Assembly (NCBI GenBank): GCA_037178975.1
Contig: JASJZH010000005.1
Location: 8,704,501 to 8,768,500, forward strand
DNA from: Oscheius tipulae
Taxonomy: Eukaryota > Nematoda > Chromadorea > Rhabditida > Rhabditidae
DNA length: 64,000 nt
Reading direction: 5' to 3'
Of the stretch, positions 32,873 through 45,364 are shown in pieces. Within the stretch, counting starts at the first letter, position 1; each line of letters opens with the position of its first letter. Below the pieces are notes generated by a model. It ran no database searches. It worked only from the letters and a program-made list of their open reading frames with translations, and was not told the origin of the DNA. The position numbers and the translations under genes are program-made.

Positions 32873-33450
32873 TTACACAGCTTGTAGGTTGACAGGCGCA
32901 GCAGTTGGACATAAGCTGGCGGGAGCATCTGGCTCAGACTGACAGACAAACGTGTGGTTAGAGTTGCAATACTGCTGACTGAAAACGAGGAACTTGATTG
33001 CAAATTTTTAACTAACCTCCAAGTAGTATCGCTAGAAACGCTGACACACTGATAGTAGCTGGGGACCGAAGGAAAGCCTAGCGCCCACGCGGATACGTAG
33101 TCTAGCGACTCGCTTGTAGTCCAGCTAAAGCTCCCCGACATGAGTAGGTTCAAGCCGATCCAGGTCTTATGTGATTGTCCGGCATTGCTGTTGCCGAGAG
33201 TTGCTACGTATGCATTTTCCACGGGAGAATGTACAGCGGTTAGGTGCCCGCCGTACGAGTTACAGTATTGCTCTGCCGCCAGAAAGTTGGTCGACTGGTT
33301 GACGTACTTGTAACACCTGCCACACGGAAAGTTCATCAAGTCAACTGCGACTCACTTGTTGAAAAATGCTTCATACTGGAATCCGGAGGGACAGGCTGCC
33401 GAACAAATTAGGGGTAGAAGAAGCGCTGTGCAGAGCTGCAAACGGCCCAT
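32873..33450 (-). CDS. C-type lectin domain protein 1, secreted
   Basis: Small secreted protein made of one C-type lectin domain. Exons 33356-33450, 33017-33316, 32873-32978; 166 codons in frame. Seen: signal peptide (MGRLQLCTALLLPLICSA), ACPSGFQYEAFFNKCYK, NFLAAEQYCNSYGGHLTAV, the WIGL motif of the fold (TWIGLNLLM), SFSWTTSESLDYVSAW, YYQCVSVSSDTTW and the closing CNSNHTFVCQ. The Ca2+ site EPN/QPD triplet is absent or altered, so carbohydrate specificity is unclear. It sits about 560 bp upstream of a second lectin gene on the same strand, probably a local duplication that has diverged. Confidence 0.85.
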
Positions 33451-33662
33451 TGTCGTACGAGTAGTCCTGATAAGTCCTGTGCCCTTATGAACCCGAATTT
33501 GATTCCGATAAACGTAAGCTAGGCTAGTCATCGACGTCACCTTTGAAACGTCTTAAAGATTGAGTCGTACCCGTACTGTCTTTGCGGTTGTCCTGTCTCT
33601 CTGCACGTTCTATCCAGAAACTCTAATGATTGTCTTTTAGGCCTGACAAGCGGTCTCAACAG

Positions 33663-34933
33663 CTGGAGCAGCAGTGCTAGGAACGACTTTTGGTGTGACG
33701 GGTGCAGGACTTTCCGGGTACAAGATACTGCTTTTATACTTACTTCTGTTATCGACAGTTTTAGATGAAGAAATGGGTAGGAGCCATAGAAGAATTCAGT
33801 ATTGGAACACTTTCTCAAGGAACGGGACTTCATTGTGCACTAGTTGTTAGTGGATGGATTGATCCGGATGCGGTAAGAGATAAACGAAATTTCTTAAATA
33901 TCGGATTCAGAGTCATGAGGAGGCCTTTGTTCAGCCATGGAGGCGTGTGAACTGTGCTAAGGAACAGTACACATTGTAATACGAGAGCAGGTATCTGGAA
34001 GAACTGGGGAAAGCTCTGGATTATCTTATGAGTTTCGCTGTTACTGCTGCAGTTCAACAAGCTCTTATGGAAACGGCTCTTCACAGTAAGTTAAGAGACA
34101 GAGAGAGTCTTATAACAAGTTTCCAGGTCTTCTCACTGCCGTCGCCTGGCCAGTAGCCATTCTCGGCTGTGCCTCCGAACTCGATAATCCCTGGAACGTG
34201 TGCATTACCCGTTCAGCCGAGGTTTTTTTTTTTATCCACTTTCATCTGATGAGATAAGCCTAATTTAGGTTGGAGAGCAGTTGGCCGAGATTCTTCTAAC
34301 TCGTCAACATGGAAAAAGACCCATCACCCTGATTGGATTCAGTCTAGGCGCGAGAGTAATCTATCACTGTCTCCTCACGATGAGCAAGAGAGCCGAATGT
34401 GTGGGGATTGTTGAAGATGTCGTGCTTCTCGGGGCACCAGTGACGGCATCTTCGAAACAATGGGCAACATTGGCTAGTGTTGTCGGAGGACGGATCATTA
34501 ACGGCTACTGTGAGACTGATTGGCTTCTGAGATTTGTCTACCGTACCATGTCGGCACAGATATCAGTGGCTGAGACAAGCCCAATCGAGACAAAACAGAC
34601 GAAGAAGATCTACAACTACAATCTTACTCATCTGGTAAGTCTCTCTGTCTCTCTCCACTCATTTCATGGTTTCAGGTTAAAGGACATCTAGACTACTCCT
34701 GAAAACTGACCGAAGTCCTCTCAGCAGTTGGAATCCGTGTCGAGCCCCATTCTCCCGCATCTTGCCAAAATCTCAACGACCTTGTAACAGAGGCCACGGA
34801 AGCCAAAGAATCCCCAGAATCACCAGAGAAAGAAATCAACGACAACAAGATCATTTTCGAAGCAGGAGAAGATTTTTTAGACCCTCTCACTGCAGAAATC
34901 TCTGAAGTTCGTGTCCTGGACAAGAGTCCCTAA
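33663..34933 (+). pseudogene. TMCO4: TMCO4 (DUF726) pseudogene, 5'-truncated
   Basis: Corresponds to the C-terminal half of TMCO4, a membrane protein with an alpha/beta-hydrolase-like DUF726 domain. Blocks: 33663-33724, 33765-33872, 33911-34085, 34127-34221, 34269-34634, 34676-34933. Seen: TAGAAVLGTTFGVTGAGLSGY, KKWVGAIEEFSIG, LDNPWNVCITRSAEVGEQLAE, the nucleophile-elbow region PITLIGFSLGARVIYHCL, EDVVLLGAPV, GRIINGYCETDWLLRFVYRT and GHLDY. It is broken: TAA at 33977-33979 and TGA at 34700-34702 lie inside otherwise continuous homologous frame, the first block ends without a GT donor (ATACTG instead), and the N-terminal ~200 residues of the family are missing. Exon phases are otherwise preserved, so decay is recent, or sequencing errors are responsible. 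Confidence 0.8.
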
Positions 34934-35407
34934 TCAAAAGAGTGATAAGTCTTTTTCTAGTCAATTTGGAGCTTTTACAAAGAACCAGCCGGCTCCGCCG
35001 TTACTGGTCATCTATTTCCGTGCTTTTCAACCATCCAAAAACAGCGTTTTTTTGGTTGGTTGAAAATAGTCGAAAATTCAGAAGTCTTTCAAAGCTAAAA
35101 AAGGAGTTGATAAAAGACTAATTAATTACACATAGCAATAACATGATCCGAAAGTCGTTTCTTGTGCCACATGGGGAGCGGGAGACAAAAGTAGAAACAA
35201 CTTGTCCATCGGATTCAGCTAATAGGAGGAGACATCTTGTATCCATTCAGGTAACAGAAGTAGAAGCAAATGTTCCTGTCGATTCAGCTGACCGATGTGG
35301 AGAGAGACAGCCGTAGAGCATGTCCTTTCAGATTCAGCAGACGGAAGTAGAAGATGAAGTCATCTGTCGATTCAGCCAGCAGAGAAGACATCAGAGACAG
35401 GAAACTG
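34934..35407. other. spacer between TMCO4 pseudogene and Helitron helicase remnant
   Basis: Contains imperfect tandem units of the kind gattcagctgaccgatg/gattcagcagacggaag/gattcagccagcagag at about 35215-35385 (agaagtagaa... gattcagc), probably part of the Helitron end. No gene. Confidence 0.4.
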
Positions 35408-37503
35408 TCATTGGAACAAAAGAAGGAGACTCGTCCTGACATCGGGAACACGGACATCTTTGGAGACACGAACAGGAGGACAGCAAAGGAAGTGATGTAG
35501 AGACAGGAAACTGGTGGAGAAGAAGCACGGAGCTTTGGCAAGAGCACGACTATCGACCACGTTGGCCGTCTTCTCCCCACTTTCATTGGTTCCAATCTTG
35601 ATCTTCAGCCCATCCTTGGTCTTGGCCCTCGACATCGCCACATACAGCTGGCCGTGACTGAACACCCTCCGGCAAAAAGACTCCGACCTTCTCCAACGAC
35701 TGCCCCTGCGACTTGTTGATCGTCATGGCGAACGCCAACTTGAGCGGATACTGGCGTCTCGTGAGGGTGAAGGACATTCCCTTGCCTTTTGTCGACTTCA
35801 GATCAATCAACGGAATGACAACCGGCTCTCCTTTGCGTGGTCCATTGATGAAGCGACACTGGATCGCGTTGTTGCCTCCGAATTTCTGCACTTGGAGCCT
35901 TGTCCCATTGCAGAGACCAACTTTGACATTGAGGTTGCGAATCAGCATGACGACACAGCCCTCTTTCAGCTCCAGGCGGTGAGGTGGCAGGCTTGCAAGA
36001 GTCAGCGAGTTGAGGAACTCATCCGGGTAGAAGAGGGCATCTTCGGAGTTCTCCTTATCAATCCGATCGGCACTCAGATAGATCTTTCTTGGCTCCAGAC
36101 ATCTGATCGAGAATATGCAGATTGGTCTTGTCCACATTGACGTTCTTCGGAGTGAGAATGGCTCGAGAGTTCAGATGGTCGGGGTCATCGTAGACGCCTT
36201 CGAAGATTTCGCGGATCATGTCTCTTCGGCTGAGAAGATCATCTGGCACTTCGATCCGATTCTCCTCGTCTTTCGCAATCTTGTCTTCGCCAAACTTTAG
36301 CAGGAACTCCTTGAACTCGACCGTGTCAGCGGCGGCTCTCATATTCTCCAGAAGACGGAAACGGCCGAACTTCTCGAACAGTGGGGAAACCTTCAGACAG
36401 CAGGAGTAAGGATCAGCTGCGAAGAGCTTGTTTGGAATAGGCAGAACTTGAAAATAACTGCTCATCAGAAGCTCAAAAGAAATTTTTACCTGGCGAAAGT
36501 CGCCGCCCATCAACACGACCTTTCCTCCGAACGGCACCACGTTGTCCATGACATCGTGAAGGACAGTGTCAATCCTTGTCGGACAACATACTGCATTCAT
36601 CAAGAATGAAGACGTCAGTATCTCTGAGCAGGTGTCCTTCGATCGTGTTCGGCTTCAGGTTACTGTTCTCGCAGTTCTGGGCGATATTTAACTTGAAGAG
36701 CGAGGCAGCAGTTCGGCCATCTTGAAGCAGATTAGCAGCATTTCCTGTCCATGCCGAGCAGAGAACCTTCTTTCCAATGCTGAGTAACTTGTGATAGACG
36801 CACTCGTAGGTGAAGGTCTTGCCGGATCCTCCAGGGCCGTCCATATAGATCAAACGCTCCTGACCGGATAGCACAGCGTCGACTGCTTCTTTCTGCTTCG
36901 GATTGAGCTTGCGATACATCTCCTCGCCAATGGTCACATGGTCCACGGCATTGTCCTGCATTGGAACTGGTCGAACAAACTGTGTCATGATGAGGGACTC
37001 GAGTCGAATGTTCATCGGCAGACACATCTCCAAGATGTCGAAATAGGCTAGGGCTTAACCCCCCTAATGGCCGTTGACAACGTACAGATTCTCGTACTTC
37101 GTGACTCCGGAAGTGTGATGGAGGAGAATTCGAAGGCAATACCTCTCCTGCTGCTTCGGAATGACAGAGTGAACGCGGCCTATGTTGTTGTTGTGGGCTC
37201 CCTTCCGTTTCCACTTTCCGGTAGCCTAGAAAATCGAGACTTGCTTCATAAAAACATTCTTACCTTCACAAACGTGAAGTGCTCCGGATACCTGTAGTAT
37301 GGAACAGTCCGAGGATCCACTGGGCCCATTTCCGCCAATCGACCATGTCTCTCCATTTCGACTGCTTCTCCGTTGAACTTGAAGAAGGCGAGCAATGTAC
37401 TGTCCTTGTTTCTGTCAGCAGCTGCGGCCTCTTGTCCCGGTTGGAAAACAATGGTGTGCTGGTTTTCCTCGTGGACAGACAGGTCAACCACGGCGTTGGA
37501 CTT
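35408..37503 (-). pseudogene. Helitron-type Pif1-like helicase, degenerate
   Basis: Remnant of the C-terminal helicase of a Helitron rolling-circle transposon. Read on minus: VVDLSVHEENQHTIVFQPGQE, a LAFFKFN block, RYPEHFTFVK (intron about 37217-37261) and TGKWKRKG; the IGRVHSVIPKQQERYCLRIL and LLHHTSGVTKYENL blocks that precede Helitron helicase; then Walker A MDGPGGSGKT, LDECSM (Walker B), GGDFRQ, RAILTPKN, LTRRQYPLKLAFAMTINKSQ and LYVAMSRAK. Damage: in-frame TAG at 37064-37066, frameshifts near 36570, 36080 and 35667, and loss of sequence after the TAG. The N-terminal Rep (HUH) nuclease is absent: homology stops exactly where repeat copy 2 begins (37504). Not autonomous. Confidence 0.85.
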
Positions 37504-37938
37504 TGCTTGTTTTGGATCCCGCGGAGGAAGCAGACAGACAGAGAGACAGAGAATGCTGCTCAATGTTGCAACACTTTTGCAGAGAGAGAAAACAAGCATG
37601 TTTTTGTCCTTCCTTTTTATACAGCCCTCTTTCGAAATCTGTTGTGTATCATGTGGTCAGCCACATTGTTTACGCCCGTGTTCCGGCCTTCTAGAAATCT
37701 CTACGCACACTCTTAAACCATACCGACCGTTCGTTTATCCTCAATTAGCATAAGTAATGTCTCTTCCGCATCACTTTCCCCATTTTGAAATCTGTTTCTA
37801 CGAGGCTATGGACTCTCTGGAACATCCCCCGGCCCCAAAGTATTGGAGTCGAAGCGAGCTTCTGGCTCTATGGGACGTGAGTCTACAGTATTGAAATGAT
37901 GGATGTCGACATTTCAGACTGTAGGCCCTGACAGTACT
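37504..37938 (+). repeat. 435 bp direct repeat, copy 2
   Basis: Near-identical to 30568-31002. It abuts the truncated Helitron helicase on its left and continues on its right into the second exon of the small gene at 37757-38052. The near-perfect match implies a very recent duplication, gene conversion, or an assembly artefact. Confidence 0.95.
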
Positions 37939-38052
37939 TTCGGAGTTTCGCATCTCGAGCTTGATCAGAAGTCGCCAAGTGAGACCGTTTCGGAGTTATG
38001 TAAAGATGATCCACTTTACAAGGATTATGAGACAGCCAGCTTATCCGAGTAA
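37757..38052 (+). CDS. small two-exon ORF of unknown function
   Basis: Exons 37757-37876 and 37918-38052, joined by a 41-nt intron with GTGAGT donor and CATTTCAG acceptor, give 84 codons. The product begins MSLPHHFPHF, has PKYWSRSELLALWD before the junction and GVSHLELDQKSP, DDPLYKDYETASL after it. It is hydrophilic, without signal peptide or helix, and I recognise no family. The first exon and promoter are duplicated at 30568-31002, where the second exon is lost. The MSL...F start loosely recalls HSP16-type N-termini, and the promoter has TTCTAGAA, but there is no alpha-crystallin domain. The frame may continue by other splicing into 38091-38580, which is open but unassigned. Confidence 0.45.
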
Positions 38053-38849
38053 AATGGACATCACCAACTCTTCTGATAAACTCTTCGCTAATGCTTCGGT
38101 CAACATTATGGAACTTTAAAGGGGGACAGGTGGTGAATGAAAATGCGGAAAGAATTGGGAGTGGACAGAAAAAGGCAGTGGACATGGGACAGGGAAAATG
38201 CAATAACACAGAGAAAGAGGTAAGGGACTGTTGGAAGCGACTACGGCTCAAACTAGAGCTTGAAAAGAAGATTTTGGAGCCTGAAACAGAAGAAGAAAAT
38301 AGGGACTACAACAGAAGACAAGAAAAGCATCCAGGAATTTTACGCCTGTAGCTCCGAAAAATGGGGCCTACTTTAACTGATGGTGCTCCGATCCTGCACT
38401 CATTTTTTTTCGACAGAGTGAATGAAGCAGAGATACTTTTACAGCTTGTTGTTCGTAGGTTTCAGGAGAGTAGTGCCAGCCTCACAAGTACAAGTGGAGG
38501 AACAAAAACAAAAAGAACAGTGCTAGAGCTCGACCAGTCGCCATGTGGTTGCCTTTCCAATAAGACATCATGGAAATGATTTGTGAGAAATGGGAGTGAA
38601 TCGACAGCGGCTACTGTGCAATATGGAAGTGTGGGAGCGAGAAGAATTCTCCGGAAGACTGCTGCTGACAAAGGTAGGTAACGCTTCTTCATAGCTACAG
38701 GCGTAAATTACCTGATGTATTTTGTCTCTCAGTCTTTCTTTTGTCTGTCTCTCTGTTCCTCTGTTTTTCCTTTCCTCTCTCTCTCTCTGCGAGAAGACTC
38801 ACGTTGTACATACTCTTTTATGATTTCTTCCCATCCTCTATACATGTTT
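38053..38849. other. unassigned region downstream of the small ORF
   Basis: Two plus-strand open stretches (38091-38351, lysine/glutamate-rich; 38361-38579, serine/threonine-rich) could be exons but show no known domain. A tc-rich tract lies at 38726-38795. Confidence 0.3.
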
Positions 38850-41081
<2,232 letters not shown>

Positions 41082-41622
41082 TTCCTGCTGAAACAGATGC
41101 GTTAACTGGGCAGTTGTTTACTGGAGAAGAGAATGAAGTTGTTTATGGACCTTCCCAAATGTCTGGGGAGCGTGGCTCCCACGCTCTCACGTGAAGGTCA
41201 CAACTGTTACAACTAACCATTGTCCTATAGAATTCCATCGCGTTGTTTGTTATTTTGTTCGCGCGTTTTGTTGCCTATATTGAGTGGAATATATGCTAGG
41301 GTAACAAATTTCAATGTCGTATTAGAAATTTAAAGAGTGCTTTCGAAACAAAATACGGAAGCGTCTTCTCATGTCAGAGGATGAAAAGATATGAACATGA
41401 CCAGATAAGAATAGGGTTATGGCGTGAGAGGGAGGACTGTCCGTTTATATTTGCAGAGAATGTCACCAAGTGATAAACATTCAGGTTCAGACACCTATTG
41501 ATCCGAAGGGGATAAATATATTTATTTATTTTTTTCGGGAGTACTCGTTCAATCCGACACCACAAGGAGACTAGAAAGGCGGAGAATGTGTTTTTCGAAG
41601 AGGGGGAGAGAGGAGGAATGCT
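41082..41622. other. spacer between PCYT2 and the orphan membrane-protein gene
   Basis: PCYT2 promoter side and the 3' end of the next minus-strand gene; AT-rich, no gene seen. Confidence 0.5.
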
Positions 41623-43710
41623 TCAGGTGCTCACGTCGTCTTTCATCTGGGTACTTTCCTTCTGTGGAAAGACGTCTCTCACGAAGGCAGGAAGACCAAA
41701 TCGTCTGGATGGAGGAGCCTGAAAGAAGAATTTTAGTTGAGAAATGTGCAGAAAGTGCGCACAGCAAGTATGGGGCAGTCCAGATTCCACTTCGCAAAAA
41801 GGTCTATTATTGATTAATTTATGCTTATCTTCCTTTCTCATACTTTAAACAGGTGATATTAAGTCCTCGCTGCAAAAATCTACAGAAAAACAAAAAGTTT
41901 AAAAAGAGAAACCAACTTTCATCAAAATTTGTTGAGCTGGCCATGTTTTTTTTGCATTTTAGCGTGACATTGATACATTTCTTGCACTATTTTTGTTATG
42001 TTGACTAAATAATACCCTAGGAAGAGACAGTGAGAAGAGAAACAGCGAAAATAACTTTTTGGACAGCGACGAAACAATTGCTGGTCAGTTTGGGCGTCCA
42101 GGCATGTTGATTCCACGCGCAGATTCAAAAAAGTAAGTCCAAGTTTAGGCTACTTTGTCTTAAACCAACCTTTTTACAAACAATGTAGATGACGGCAGCT
42201 GTCAGAAGAAAGAGACAGATGACGATGGAGATAGTGAGAATGATGAAGCAGATTCGGACGCTTATAAGCATGTCACCCGCTGACTGAACTTTTTTTTCTT
42301 ATACACACAGAAATGTATTTTACCCTCGCAGCGTACTGGATATCTTCCATTCCGCAAGCCTTGAAGCACGTATTACCGAAAAGACCACTCATTCCGCTCG
42401 ATCCTCCACTGCTCTGGTTGCCTTCAGCGTCTGAAACCGGCAGGATTGTGACTGAACAAAAAAGTTGCGGCTCAAAGCACTTTTACGAGCGGAAGCTTCT
42501 AAAAACAGAAATGGGCAGACAGCGCGCCGCTTGACAACGAGCCCGAGTCCATTCTTTCGAAGATCTCCGCCGTGTTTGATTAAAGAGAAAAAATCAAAAC
42601 AAATGGAAACACAAGACTCTTTTCTAGAATTTCAGCCAAACAAGGATGGCATCAGAACAAATTGATCCGACCGAAAAGATAATTTTGCAGAAAAATATGA
42701 TTCGCATGAGACTTCCTCAGGGCATCGTAGCGGAACTGGAGTTCAATAGCACAATTTTCGAGACGGTACGGAAGCAATATTACCCAATCTCCGAGGCTGT
42801 ACACAAGGAAGTTTGCCAAATTTTTGGGACGGTTCGAGTGAGAACTTGACCTAATTTCAAGGTAATAAGGTACTTTCTGTCATCTTAGCGTCTCTTAATG
42901 TTACAGTACCATACCTAAATTTAATGCATCTCTGTACAGTGTGCGGTGCGTCATCCAAAAAAGACTATCAATTTCTTGTACACAAAGAAGTTTCGCGCGA
43001 GCTCGCTCGAGGAGAACGGACTCGTGAAAAGACAATCATAGGCGGTGATCCCCTAGTTAAATAGAGAATGAATTCAGAGTTTCGTGATTCATCGACTCTA
43101 TAACACGTGGTGGAGAGGATCATCTCGAATTGAGGGCATAAAGACTGGAAAAGTTAACCAGCCCCCGAGTGGACAATCGGTATAATTGAGTGACCGGTTG
43201 TACAGGAGGGGGATGTCCAGCTTGAATGAGGTCTCTATGCCAGTACGTCATCTAAAGATAGGTTTCGCACAATGTTTAAAATTCAAGGATCGGCTGTTTC
43301 TGGTAGCACATACAATACTATGTAAAGGGCTGATCAGTCAAAAATCACACTAACGACCCATCGTTCACTTCTGATTGTTTGTTGCCTACCTCGGAATGGG
43401 GTGCCAAGTAACGAGAGTAGATTCATGAGGGATCACAGCTGAGCTAACAGCGAGCGAGCGAGCGAGCGAAGGGGCGGCCTCCCCTCTGACTCTCGAGTCA
43501 AGCCGGTTCGGGTTACGCTCGCGTTCCGACCGAATATGGTGAGAAAGAAAAGAAACTGACCAATCACTGGGCCTCCTCCACTTCCCATTATCGATGAGAT
43601 TCCGGAGATTGTTCGCGAGACGTCGCTTAAAATATGTTACAGTAAATTCTTTCAAAAAGGCTCTGATACCTGACCAATTGGGAAAGGTCTACTTGTCGTT
43701 CGGTGGTCAT
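41623..43710 (-). CDS. orphan single-pass membrane protein
   Basis: Five exons: 43670-43710, 43561-43625, 42324-42430, 42170-42283, 41623-41718; 140 codons with every junction in phase. Starts MTTERQVDLSQLV; residues about 14-50 are Ser/Gly-rich (SSIMGSGGGPV, SSGGSSGMSGLFG), then a two-cysteine motif TCFKACGMEDIQYAA, a strong membrane helix of about 30 residues (ICFIILTISIVICLFLLTAA), a CKK stop-transfer and a basic/proline tail (APPSRRFGLPAF) ending DDVST. No signal peptide, so an N-out or N-in single-pass topology is undecided. No family recognised. Intron 2 is 1.1 kb and contains a gene on the other strand. Five consistent splice phases make a real gene likely. Confidence 0.7.
42646..43041 (+). 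CDS. nested small gene of unknown function
   Basis: Lies inside intron 2 of the orphan membrane-protein gene, opposite strand. Exons 42646-42837 and 42940-43041 give 97 codons; donor CGA|GTGAGA, acceptor CTGTACAG, phase 0. The ATG is 11 nt after a good acceptor (GAATTTCAG), a trans-splice-type arrangement. The product reads MASEQIDPTEK, then MIRMRLPQGIVAELEF, KQYYPISEAVHKEVC and a basic C-terminal part (HPKKTINFLYTKKF). It is cytosolic by appearance and I recognise no family. An alternative acceptor at about 42905 exists. Confidence 0.5.
43440..43475. repeat. gagc tandem repeat
   Basis: Short run of (gagc)n, agcgagcgagcgagcgagcg, in the orphan gene intron. Confidence 0.6.
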
Positions 43711-43989
43711 GCGACTTCTGAAACCGGGATGTTTTTAAACAAAGTGGCATAGACAATAGGAACAAAGTCAAGAATAACCTACGGCATGTCACCTTCTTAA
43801 GGAGTATAATAGTGGCCCGGGATAAGTGTCCCCCCCAATGTCCAGTCCTAGCGTCCCTTCCGGCGGAAGCGGTCAGAGCCCGCTCTCGGAAGCTTAGTTT
43901 TTTGATACAAAGGGTCGCTGACAGACTGAGAGGTGAGGACTAATCTCACTCTTCGTGTGTGTCGGTTTTTCTCGGCTCCTCTCTCTTTA

Positions 43990-44166
43990 ACCAAAAAGCG
44001 GCGCGACCCTATCGCGTTAGCCAACAACAGACTGACCGCCGAGCCGCTGTCAACAGAAGCCCTGTTGGACAATCGCCTGCGCGAGAAGTTCGGTTCTAAC
44101 GGATTAGAGCGCTGGGAGCAAGAAATGCTCGAGAACTAGAAGAAGTACGATAATGAGATCATAGAG
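43990..44166 (+). pseudogene. possible pseudogene exon, unknown family
   Basis: Acceptor-like ccaaaaag followed by an open frame (RRDPIALANN ... RWEQEMLEN), a single TAG at 44137-44139, and in the same frame KKYDNEIIE ending at a GAG|GTAGGT donor. Codon pattern on both sides of the TAG suggests one former exon. I cannot name the parent gene. Confidence 0.3.
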
Positions 44167-44299
44167 GTAGGTAGTGTGTGAAAAAGGGGCCAAGTCGACC
44201 TTGGCGATGGCCATTGTGGTCAAGTAGGTTATGAACGTCATACATATTAATCGGGAGTCCCTCTCGATCTTTTGAAACTTGAGACAACAGAAACTTTTT

Positions 44300-44398
44300 T
44301 GGTCATGTTAAGGGATCGAACTCAGACCGTTTGTTTTTGTAGTCGAAGTTCTAACCGTCTAATTGTGAGCTATGCGGTAGACGCGGTGTTCAAAACAA
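44300..44398 (-). repeat. tRNA-like relic
   Basis: Minus strand: atagctcacaattagacggttagaac, cttcgactacaaaa and gagttcgatccc. It shares cttcgactacaaa with the relics at about 15010 and 47500. Confidence 0.4.
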
Positions 44399-45364
44399 TA
44401 AGTTGTTTTTAATTATCTTGAAACACGGGTACGTTTTTCTAAAAATGAAAGAGCTAAAGGGATTAGGCTTGTCAGTGAGGTCCGCACATGAAGCAAGTGT
44501 CACGGTTCAGGAGGCCGTTTCTTTGTTCTGAGCGAGAAGAGATTCGATCAGTGAGAGAGAACCTCAAATAAAGTGTTTCGACAGCTGGACGGACCCTCTT
44601 TACGTGCTACATGATCTCGGCAGGGGAAAAAGTTGGGACTGGAAAAGAGTCAAACATGGCGCGTCTGCCAGTTTCCAGATGGGAGAGAGAGAGAAAATGC
44701 GTTCGACAAACAGAGCTTTGCATATTCTTTTGCTCTTTTTCTGAATGGAATAGACAGTGAGAGAAATCCGGTCCTGTGAAGACAGAGTTAAGATCGGACT
44801 ATAAACTTTCTATTTTTTTTCCCAGTATCCTAGGAAAAGTTCAGTGCGCAAAACTCATTGCGACTAGAAGAAATAACTCCTAATGTAGAGATTCTTACGC
44901 AAGTATACTTCAACAACGTCTGGCATAGGCATGCAAAAAACATATTTGGGAACTACGTAAAGAGCTATAGTTCCTGTTTGACACTTCACAATCTTCGAAA
45001 ATATTTTTAAGTGTTGGGGTCTGTTAAAAACTTCACTAATTGAGGAAGGAACTTGGTAAACGAATAAGATGATTGGAGGATGGGAAGTGAGGGCCAATCG
45101 TGTGGTCAGAAGGATGTTTGCGTAAAGCTGCCGCTCTCGGGGTGGAGTCCGCCCAAGCGGGAGCGGAAAGAGACAGGAGAAGTACTCAGACAATGAACCC
45201 GAAAGGAAACTGTTGATTGTCTCGCATTTGGATATCACTTAAAAATTGACCGCAATTTAATGCTACTAAGTAGGAACAAATCAGGAGTTGGAAACGGCGC
45301 TACAGAACAAAACTCTTTATTAGGGTACCACTTTGTACAAACAGTTATCTTCTGGACCTCATTT

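Larger units (their letters stand above)
43711..45364. other. mostly unassigned spacer
   Basis: 1.65 kb. A plus-strand frame at about 43990-44139 (RRDPIALANNRL, LREKFGSNGLERWEQEMLE) reads like real protein but is interrupted by TAG at 44137-44139, after which KKYDNEIIE runs to a GTAGGT donor. It may be a pseudogene exon of unknown family. A tRNA-like relic is at 44305-44395. Confidence 0.35.

Noticed and set aside
34700..34702. UGA as selenocysteine in TMCO4
   Set aside because: The family has no Sec or Cys at this place, and a second stop (TAA) and missing N-terminus point to a pseudogene.
35408..37503. Functional cellular PIF1 helicase
   Set aside because: Upstream Helitron-specific blocks (FKFN, IGRVHSV, LLHHTSGVTKYENL), several frameshifts and a stop mark it as a Helitron relic.
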